Below are positions 1 to 4,589 of a DNA stretch of 6,710 nt, piece by piece. The number at the start of each line of letters is the position of its first letter. Positions within the stretch are counted from its first letter, which is position 1. The position numbers and the translations under genes were made by a program. The stretch is from Paludibacter sp. Its GTDB lineage: Bacteria; Bacteroidota; Bacteroidia; Bacteroidales; Paludibacteraceae. Location: positions 1 through 6,710 of the forward strand of contig JAITXR010000301.1 of assembly GCA_031284665.1 (NCBI GenBank). Reading direction: 5' to 3'. The notes beneath the pieces are model-generated. The model made no database searches. It was not told the DNA's origin and was given only the letters and a program-made list of their open reading frames with translations.

Positions 1-1
1 G

Positions 2-796
2 CCCTTAAAATATCCATTACAAACGCAAAGAAATTTTAAAGTAAGAAAACAAGGAATCTACAACGAGAAAACAATAACTTTGAAAACAAAAAAAGGCATA
101 CGAGATATTTGTATCAGAGATATTAATATAAAAAGAATAAAAGAAATAAAAGATATAACAGATGCAGCCATATTACTGCACAAGGATTTGGCGACCAGAG
201 AATATTACTTGTCTGATATGAGATATAAAATGGTAGAAGATGGATTTTTAATTGTCGGAGAACGAGGGGTATATCACGGTTGGTGTGGTGCTATATACTT
301 AAACGTAGATAGATACCGTACTACCAACACTTACTTTGTAGGGTTTAACAAAAAAATACAGCAGATTAAAACCGAAACTGTTTTGACATATCATTATGTG
401 CCGTATAAAAACGAAAGAGTGTATATTGACACCGTTATATATAAATTTCCCACAGAACTCGATAGTGCAAGCAAGTATGTGAATCCTGAATTTATCGGCG
501 GCAAGCAAGCATTTGTAAACTTTGCAAAAGATAATTTAAGATACCCTGTTAGTGCATTAAAAAATCTCATAAGGGGTACAGTAATTGTGTCTTTTCTTCT
601 TGATATAGACGGCAGTATTAAAGATGTATATGTAATAAGAAAATTTGATGTTGCGTGTGATATAGAAACTCTTCGTTTTCTAACCTTAATAGAGCGTAAA
701 TGGAATGTAGGCAAACTGAATGGAAAAAATGTTCCTGTAGAAGTATTTATGACTGTATGTTTTCGCTTAGAAGAGATAAATGAACGGAGAAACTAA
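2..796 (+). CDS. TonB C-terminal-domain protein, 5' end outside the window
   Basis: The reading frame is open from base 2 with no stop, so the gene most likely begins upstream and 264 residues are visible. The first in-frame candidate starts are TTG at 80 and ATG at 218 and 230; none has a convincing context. Residues about 160-256 resemble a TonB C-terminal domain: PEFIGG at 162-167, then a pre-strand helix ending in LRYP, then a GTVIVSFLLDIDGSIKDVYV core and a closing NGKNVPVEVFMTV strand. The usual W-x-P-G is WNVG here. In the family this domain either contacts TonB-dependent outer-membrane receptors or is a periplasmic module on other sensors. No membrane helix or proline-rich linker is visible, so the N-terminal architecture is unknown. 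The first part is Lys/Ile-rich and uses many ATA and AGA codons, unlike the minus-strand genes. The domain call is fairly secure; the role is not. Confidence 0.75.
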   Translation, partial: PLKYPLQTQRNFKVRKQGIYNEKTITLKTKKGIRDICIRDINIKRIKEIKDITDAAILLHKDLATREYYLSDMRYKMVEDGFLIVGERGVYHGWCGAIYLNVDRYRTTNTYFVGFNKKIQQIKTETVLTYHYVPYKNERVYIDTVIYKFPTELDSASKYVNPEFIGGKQAFVNFAKDNLRYPVSALKNLIRGTVIVSFLLDIDGSIKDVYVIRKFDVACDIETLRFLTLIERKWNVGKLNGKNVPVEVFMTVCFRLEEINERRN

Positions 797-840
797 TTTA
801 GTGATAAGTGATTAACTTGTGCAGTGCATCGCGTTTTACA

Positions 841-910
841 TTCTACATTAATTCCTAAATTTCTACATTCCTTCATTTCTTAATTTGCACATTTGCATAT
901 TGGCATATTG
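841..910. repeat. Octamer-periodic degenerate repeat tract, copy A
   Basis: From 861 the sequence reads as consecutive 8-base units ending mostly in CAT, AAT or TAT: TTCTACAT, TCCTTCAT, TTCTTAAT, TTGCACAT, TTGCATAT, TGGCATAT. The same series, slightly diverged, recurs at 2193-2256. It lies between the convergent TonB-like gene and engB and has no coding potential that I trust. The periodicity suggests growth by slippage followed by drift. Confidence 0.7.
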
Positions 911-923
911 TTTATTTTTTCGT

Positions 924-943
924 ACAGCGGCTGTGTATCCCGT
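924..943. repeat. Dispersed 20-base module with palindromic core, copy A
   Basis: ACAGCGGCTGTGTATCCCGT matches 2174-2193 at 19 of 20 positions (A/C difference at 937/2187). Its first 11 bases, ACAGCGGCTGT, form an inverted repeat around a central G. Read on the minus strand, the palindrome is followed by CGAAAAAATAAAC, so it might weakly end engB transcription, but the stem is too short to call a terminator. Confidence 0.6.
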
Positions 944-989
944 GTGTCGTATCCCGTGTGTCGTGTACCGTGTACCGTGACCGTGTACC
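935..989. repeat. Heptamer tandem repeat array
   Basis: Eight head-to-tail 7-base units are visible: GTATCCC, GTGTGTC, GTATCCC, GTGTGTC, GTGTACC, GTGTACC, GTGACC (one unit missing one base) and GTGTACC. The first four form two identical 14-base units at 935-948 and 949-962. The array lies about 20 bases beyond the engB stop and overlaps the end of the dispersed 20-base module. It resembles heptameric short tandem repeats known from other bacteria; no function can be read from it. Confidence 0.8.
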
Positions 990-1009
990 CTTACACCCCT
1001 TGCGGAGGC

Positions 1010-1600
1010 TTACATTTTCACCTTATCAATATAATCCAGAATTTCAGTTCTGCCTTCGTGTTTTTCGGCAGAAGTGATGAAAATCGGCGGTAATTCTTCC
1101 CACTGTTCGAGCAATGTATTTTTGTATGCTGTAATATTGTCGTTCAGATGGCTTTTCGACAATTTGTCGGCTTTTGTAAACACAAGTGCTATCGGGATGC
1201 CGTTTTCGCCTGCCCAAGCGATAAATTCGAGGTCGATTTTTTGAGGCTCGTGGCGGCTGTCGAGTAAAATAAACAACAACGCAAGTTGCTCACGGTAAAG
1301 GATATAACTTTCGATAATCGCTTTAAGTTTTTCGCGCATAGCCTTTCCTGTGCTTGCGAAACCATAGCCGGGTAAATCCACCAAATACCAATTATCGTTG
1401 ATAATAAAATGGTTGATTAATAAAGTTTTGCCCGGTTTCGACGAGGTCATTGCCAAGCCTTTACGATTACAGAGCATATTTATTAACGACGATTTCCCTA
1501 CATTCGACCGCCCTATAAAAGCATATTCCGCCTTGCCGTCTTGCGGGCAAAGCTGATAATCGCTGTTACTGATTACAAATTTTGCTGATTTTATTTCCAT
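1010..1600 (-). CDS. engB: Ribosome biogenesis GTP-binding protein EngB (YsxC/YihA)
   Basis: This is a 196-residue TRAFAC-class GTPase of the EngB family, which assists late assembly of the large ribosomal subunit in the cytoplasm and is essential in several bacteria. All G motifs are visible in order: G1 GRSNVGKS at 30-37, G2 with T59 in KPGKT, G3 DLPG at 75-78 followed by the family-typical YGFA, G4 TKAD at 142-145, and G5 SAE at 177-179. The length equals that of Bacillus YsxC, so the gene is complete. The ATG at 1600 opens the conserved MEIKSAKF start and is preceded by an AT-rich leader without a Shine-Dalgarno, as usual in Bacteroidota. The gene stands alone: about 680 bases separate it from the transporter upstream, and it converges on the TonB-like gene downstream. 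Confidence 0.97.
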   Translation of the reverse strand: MEIKSAKFVISNSDYQLCPQDGKAEYAFIGRSNVGKSSLINMLCNRKGLAMTSSKPGKTLLINHFIINDNWYLVDLPGYGFASTGKAMREKLKAIIESYILYREQLALLFILLDSRHEPQKIDLEFIAWAGENGIPIALVFTKADKLSKSHLNDNITAYKNTLLEQWEELPPIFITSAEKHEGRTEILDYIDKVKM

Positions 1601-1630
1601 TTCTATTATATATTTTACATTAATTTCTTT

Positions 1631-1697
1631 TTAGCACGCAGATAACGCAGGATTTATTCCGATTTATCGTGAATTAAATTGATTTACGCAGATTTTC
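1631..1697. repeat. Degenerate ACGCAGAT-type repeat remnant
   Basis: CACGCAGATAACGCAGGATTT near 1636-1655 and TTTACGCAGATTTT near 1683-1696 share an ACGCAGAT-like unit occurring three times. From memory, such strings are common in intergenic DNA of Bacteroidota. It lies just upstream of the engB start and could overlap its promoter. Confidence 0.45.
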
Positions 1698-1827
1698 TTT
1701 TATTAATCACTATTCTTCACCTTATTTTTACCTAATTTTCTTTACATAACAAGCTCAGTAGCAAGTAGAGTTTTCCTATCACAACCTCATTACCTCATTT
1801 CCAATTCTTTAAGGTGCGCAATTCCCC

Positions 1828-1920
1828 AAGTGTCGTCCCTGCGGGACTTATAAAAGTGAGCGGTTGTCTATCCGTAAGCTAAAGCATACGGTTAATAAAG
1901 TGTAGTCCCTGCGGGACTTA
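1828..1920. repeat. Composite palindromic element: two flanking repeats and a central hairpin
   Basis: Two 23-base direct repeats lie 70 bases apart, at 1828-1850 and 1898-1920, differing only at 1834/1904. Each contains a GTCCC-TGC-GGGAC inverted repeat. Between them, at 1872-1891, CCGTAAGCTAAAGCATACGG folds as a hairpin of 5 plus 3 pairs with one A-A mismatch and an AA loop. The whole looks like one mobile or structured intergenic unit, of a kind I recall from other Bacteroidales genomes. It does not encode a protein. With only two repeats, both self-complementary, it is not a CRISPR array. Confidence 0.75.
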
Positions 1921-1932
1921 GTCTATTGCTGA

Positions 1933-1999
1933 CGTTCATCACTAATCACTAATCGTTCATCACTATTCTTTGTGTCTTTGTGTTCAAAAAAGAACAAAG
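1933..1999. repeat. Short direct repeats and an A-loop hairpin
   Basis: CGTTCATCACTA occurs at 1933-1944 and 1954-1965, with two CACTAAT units between. CTTTGTGT follows as a tandem pair at 1968-1983. The second copy begins an imperfect hairpin, CTTTGTGTTC at 1976-1985 pairing with GAACAAAG at 1992-1999 around an A-run. It is low-complexity intergenic material with no evident function. Confidence 0.55.
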
Positions 2000-2098
2000 A
2001 AAAAAGACGGAAAGAGTAAAGATATGGGACACACAGCCTAAGTCGGCATCTTGTTAATCCTTTAATCAAGAAAATCAAGGTTCAGACAAAAAAATGCT

Positions 2099-2173
2099 GG
2101 ATTGCTTCCACGACAAGTCCACGATAAATCGGGAGACCTCGGGACACGTCAGGAAATACCTTCGCAATGACGG
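2099..2173. repeat. Interspersed repeat with GGATTGCTTCC and CTTCGCAATGACGG ends
   Basis: The left end GGATTGCTTCC (2099-2109) and right end CCTTCGCAATGACGG (2159-2173) carry ATTGC and GCAAT in inverted orientation. End sequences of this kind (GTCATTGCGA... and ...GAAGCAATCC on the other strand) are, from memory, typical of a widespread class of non-coding bacterial intergenic repeats. The interior includes CACGATAAATCGG, an inverted match to 1659-1671, and GACACGTCAGGA at 2143-2154, which resembles the palindrome at 2261-2276. Confidence 0.6.
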
Positions 2174-2256
2174 ACAGCGGCTGTGTCTCCCGTTCTACAT
2201 TCCTACATTCCTACATTTCTTCATTTCTTAATTGGCACATTAGCATATTGGCACTA
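2174..2256. repeat. Dispersed 20-base module joined to octamer tract, copy B
   Basis: ACAGCGGCTGTGTCTCCCGT at 2174-2193 is the near-identical partner of 924-943. From 2193 eight 8-base units follow: TTCTACAT, TCCTACAT, TCCTACAT, TTCTTCAT, TTCTTAAT, TGGCACAT, TAGCATAT, TGGCACTA. They match the series at 861-908. The two modules are in the opposite order to copy A, where the octamer tract comes first. Confidence 0.7.
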
Positions 2257-2260
2257 CTTG

Positions 2261-2276
2261 TCCCGACGTGTCGGGA
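2261..2276. repeat. GC-rich palindrome just beyond the transporter stop
   Basis: TCCCGACGTGTCGGGA has two perfectly complementary 7-base arms around GT. Read on the minus strand, the hairpin begins three bases after the transporter's TAA stop. No T-run follows, so it is not a standard intrinsic terminator, although it could shield the 3' end of the message. A related string, GACACGTCAGGA, lies at 2143-2154, so it may instead be part of the surrounding repeat family. Confidence 0.6.
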
Positions 2277-2279
2277 TTG

Positions 2280-3503
2280 TTAATTGTCTCTTTGTTTTGG
2301 CTTACATACACAAAATACCACAAGCAATGCAGCGGTAAAAACACTTGTTATTCCAAATATTAATTTCCAATTATAAGTGATATTTCCGTCAATATCAATA
2401 ATTTGATTTGAGTTAATTAACTGTCCGCAAATAAAATTACCCGCCAGCAAACCTGCTCCCCACAGCAGCAGAGCAAGCAGTCCTTGCGCTTGCGAACGAA
2501 GATTGGCGGGCGATACGTTGTCGGTATAAATTTGTCCGGTAACAAAAAACAGCCCGAAAATCAAACCGTGAAACAATATGCCTGTGATGTAAAATCCGTT
2601 TTGGTCGAAATTCACGCCCAGCCAAAATGCCACATAGCGTAAAAGTAATGCCAGCAAACCAAAAATCATTGCTCGGCGAATGCCAAAACGCTTGATTATC
2701 AGCGGAGTGATAAAGAGAAACAGCAATTCGCCCACTTGCCCCCAATTAAGCGTAAGAGTTATGTATTCAAATTTGCGGTCGTGCAGAAAATCGGCGCCAT
2801 AAGTGTAATATAGCGTAAACGACAGTACCGCAGCGAGCGAGCAGGCAAAAAAGAGCGTGAAATTTCGGTCTTTGAACAGACTGAAAGCGCGTAAACCTAA
2901 AAGTTCGCTAATCGAAATTTTGCCGCCGGTTTTATCCGGTGGAATATTTGGTAAATATAAATTCGATATTGCGGCAATTGCTGCCACCGCGCTGCCACAG
3001 AGGAAGGGTAGGGAAGTGCCGTCGAATTTCGGGATGTTCAGTATTTTGATTGCCACAATGCTGAACAAACCCGATGCCACCCAACCAAGTGTGCCAAAAA
3101 GTCGCACACGCGGGAAATTTTCGCTTTTTAGATTTTTTAATACAATTGTGCCGGTCAAACTCCACGTTGGCATATAAAACAACATTGCGGTAAAAATTAT
3201 CACGTTAGTTGCTGTGTTACTGCCGATTAGCCAAGCCAATAACAGCAGAACGGCAACCAGAGCGTTCAAAAGCGAAAGCAGTTTTTGGGCGGCTAAATAT
3301 CTGTCGGCAATTACGCCTATCATTGGCGAAAAAATAAATCCAAAAGCCATTGAACTCAATATCAATGATTTGAAATTACCTTCGATGCCAATATTTGTGA
3401 GATATGTAGGGAATGGCACCCACCACACCGCCACAAGCAAATATTGTAAAAACATCATCAGGCACAGAGAATATTGCGCCTGATGTTTACTTTTTATTGT
3501 CAT
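2280..3503 (-). CDS. MFS nucleoside:H+ symporter, NupG family
   Basis: This 407-residue inner-membrane protein of the major facilitator superfamily has about twelve hydrophobic segments. It resembles the E. coli nucleoside transporters NupG and XapB, which import nucleosides with protons. Visible family signatures are GVIADRYLAAQK at 63-74 (MFS motif A region), RLFGTLGW at 134-141, LLGLRAFSLFKDR at 201-213, and SPANLRSQAQGLL at 331-343. Aligned by eye to E. coli NupG, R134, T138, Q256 and E259 fall where nucleoside-contacting residues have been reported, which supports a nucleoside substrate. Length and ends match the family. The ATG at 3503 starts directly before the first helix, and the leader is AT-rich without a Shine-Dalgarno. 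It lies 66 bases after the L,D-transpeptidase stop on the same strand, so co-transcription is possible. The exact nucleoside preference cannot be read, and a related sugar-type MFS role is less likely. Confidence 0.85.
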   Translation of the reverse strand: MTIKSKHQAQYSLCLMMFLQYLLVAVWWVPFPTYLTNIGIEGNFKSLILSSMAFGFIFSPMIGVIADRYLAAQKLLSLLNALVAVLLLLAWLIGSNTATNVIIFTAMLFYMPTWSLTGTIVLKNLKSENFPRVRLFGTLGWVASGLFSIVAIKILNIPKFDGTSLPFLCGSAVAAIAAISNLYLPNIPPDKTGGKISISELLGLRAFSLFKDRNFTLFFACSLAAVLSFTLYYTYGADFLHDRKFEYITLTLNWGQVGELLFLFITPLIIKRFGIRRAMIFGLLALLLRYVAFWLGVNFDQNGFYITGILFHGLIFGLFFVTGQIYTDNVSPANLRSQAQGLLALLLWGAGLLAGNFICGQLINSNQIIDIDGNITYNWKLIFGITSVFTAALLVVFCVCKPKQRDN

Positions 3504-3569
3504 AGTTTTATAGGTTTGCTATTGTTAAATTGTATTTTTTAATTTTTTGTCAGTTTTCGGCTCTTACTC

Positions 3570-4175
3570 CTAATAATAAATCCAAATTAATACCGATTTT
3601 TTGCTTGCTCTCAGTTTTTTATCCAATAAAGTCATTGTGGCATTGTCGGTTACAGGGCAGCCAAAACTCCATCCCATAGGCAAATGGCTTGGGTAAATCT
3701 CGTTTTCTGGCACCGGATTGTGCGAGTGCAACACAATTAGGCGTTTGAACGCATTATTGTTTGTCGTCTCCAATCCGTGCATTTTGTAATGTACGTTGAT
3801 GCCATATTGACTGTACGAGCGAATGCCGATTTTGTATTTTCCAAGCGAACTAAGCAGAGTTTCGGGCGTATTGCTGAAAACCGGTTGCGCTCCGGTGCTT
3901 CGATTGTTGCCTTTGCCACAGCCATGAGCACACAAAGCCTTGTGTTCTATTTCTTGATTTACGAAATTCCAAACAAACATTCGATATTTGCCGGAATGAA
4001 TTTTCATATCAATTAAGATGCAAAAGTCGGTATTGAAGCCGTTTTTTCTGCAAAAAGACAGTGCTTCGCTGGTTTTTTCGCTCCATTTTACGCTGTCGTT
4101 AGTCTGACTGCGGACTGATAGAGTGCCGACCAATAAGACTATTATTAGGCTGAAAACGAAGATTATTTTTTTCAT
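3570..4175 (-). CDS. Secreted L,D-transpeptidase catalytic domain protein (YkuD_2 type)
   Basis: With the start at 4175 the protein has 201 residues. A signal peptide (MKK, hydrophobic run, then SVRS-Q near residue 23) sends it to the periplasm or beyond. The rest resembles the murein L,D-transpeptidase family with a YkuD_2 domain: KMHGLETTNNNAFKR around 131-145, VLHSH at 148-152, and the nucleophile motif WSFGCPVTD around C173. Such enzymes form or exchange peptidoglycan cross-links through a cysteine acyl-enzyme. The usual His before GC is Phe here, as a non-His residue often is in this subfamily. Three starts are possible: ATG 4205 (overlapping the upstream gene by 25 bases and placing charged and extra residues before the signal peptide), ATG 4181 (sharing its A with the upstream TAA, a TAATG junction), and ATG 4175. 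The last two both give good signal peptides. It is the third gene of the operon. Confidence 0.82.
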   Translation of the reverse strand: MKKIIFVFSLIIVLLVGTLSVRSQTNDSVKWSEKTSEALSFCRKNGFNTDFCILIDMKIHSGKYRMFVWNFVNQEIEHKALCAHGCGKGNNRSTGAQPVFSNTPETLLSSLGKYKIGIRSYSQYGINVHYKMHGLETTNNNAFKRLIVLHSHNPVPENEIYPSHLPMGWSFGCPVTDNATMTLLDKKLRASKKSVLIWIYY

Positions 4176-4180
4176 AATCA

Positions 4181-4579
4181 TTACCACGAAAACCAGCCGC
4201 CCCATTTAACGTTTGCTAAACCGTCGGTGAATTTTGTACTAAATCGGATATACATTTTATTTTTTTTGTCGTGTTTAAGTACTACCGTAAAGTTGCCCGA
4301 CTCGGTAAAAGCCAAACTGTCGCTAAGATTTACCAATTTGATAAACAGTGTATCGTTCGATTGCACAATATCGCCTCTATCTTGCTTTGCATCAGCCACT
4401 TTGGCATCTTCGCTCAGTCCTTCTTGGATAGAGACCCACTCCACATTTCCACCATCGTATTTTGTGATTATTAATTCAGTGGGTTGCCCTTCGATAGGTT
4501 GTTTTTCGCAAGCGCAAAAAATTGTTGCAGTAATTACAGTCAAAGCCAAAACTGCGAAACCGGATTTTGTTAATTTCAT
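4181..4579 (-). CDS. Small putative lipoprotein of unknown function
   Basis: I do not recognise this 132-residue protein. It begins with a lysine-containing N-end and a hydrophobic stretch (about 7-20) ending in FCAC, so C24 after Ala is the likely lipidation site; the lipobox is somewhat irregular and C22 is a second candidate. An acidic region EKQPIEGQP follows, suitable for surface or periplasmic anchoring. The mature part alternates polar and hydrophobic residues (for example NDTLFIKLVNL, GNFTVVLKH, KMYIRFSTKF), suggesting a small beta-sandwich. The C-terminus is strikingly aromatic, KWGGWFSW. The gene starts 10 bases after the M49 peptidase stop, and its TAA overlaps a possible ATG of the L,D-transpeptidase. 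It is therefore probably translationally coupled and may assist one of these enzymes, which is inference only. Confidence 0.8.
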   Translation of the reverse strand: MKLTKSGFAVLALTVITATIFCACEKQPIEGQPTELIITKYDGGNVEWVSIQEGLSEDAKVADAKQDRGDIVQSNDTLFIKLVNLSDSLAFTESGNFTVVLKHDKKNKMYIRFSTKFTDGLANVKWGGWFSW

Positions 4580-4589
4580 TTTTTTATTT

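Larger units (their letters stand above)
1601..2279. other. Gene-free repeat-rich intergenic region
   Basis: No believable gene is present in these 679 bases on either strand, and I see no tRNA or recognisable regulatory RNA. The region is a patchwork of short repeat modules listed separately here: a degenerate ACGCAGAT-type motif, a 93-base element bounded by palindromic repeats, short tandem octamers, an element with ATTGC/GCAAT ends, and a second copy of the octamer tract. It also holds a tandem ACCTCATT pair at 1784-1799. An exact 13-base inverted match, CCGATTTATCGTG at 1659-1671 against CACGATAAATCGG at 2120-2132, links its two halves. The engB promoter should lie in the right-adjacent part near 1601-1660, but I cannot identify it. 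Confidence 0.75.

Noticed and set aside
394..714. 106-codon minus-strand frame inside the TonB-like gene
   Set aside because: It is the shadow of the TonB C-terminal domain frame, which has clear family motifs.
893..1093. Open reading frame on the plus strand across the repeats and the end of engB
   Set aside because: It is generated by the octamer and heptamer repeats and runs antisense into engB; the composition is not protein-like.
1828..1920. Possible CRISPR array from paired repeats
   Set aside because: Only two repeats exist, each is internally palindromic, and the single 47-base interval itself forms a hairpin. No cas gene is in the window.
1601..2279. Remnant of an insertion sequence
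   Set aside because: No transposase fragment, long terminal inverted repeat or target duplication is visible; the modules are all short and non-coding.
2857..3177. 106-codon plus-strand frame inside the transporter
   Set aside because: It is antisense to conserved membrane segments of the NupG-type protein and resembles no family.
3504..3569. Promoter or terminator between the L,D-transpeptidase and the transporter
   Set aside because: The gap is AT-rich, but I found neither a TAnnTTTG box nor a hairpin with a T-run, so operon read-through versus a separate promoter cannot be decided.
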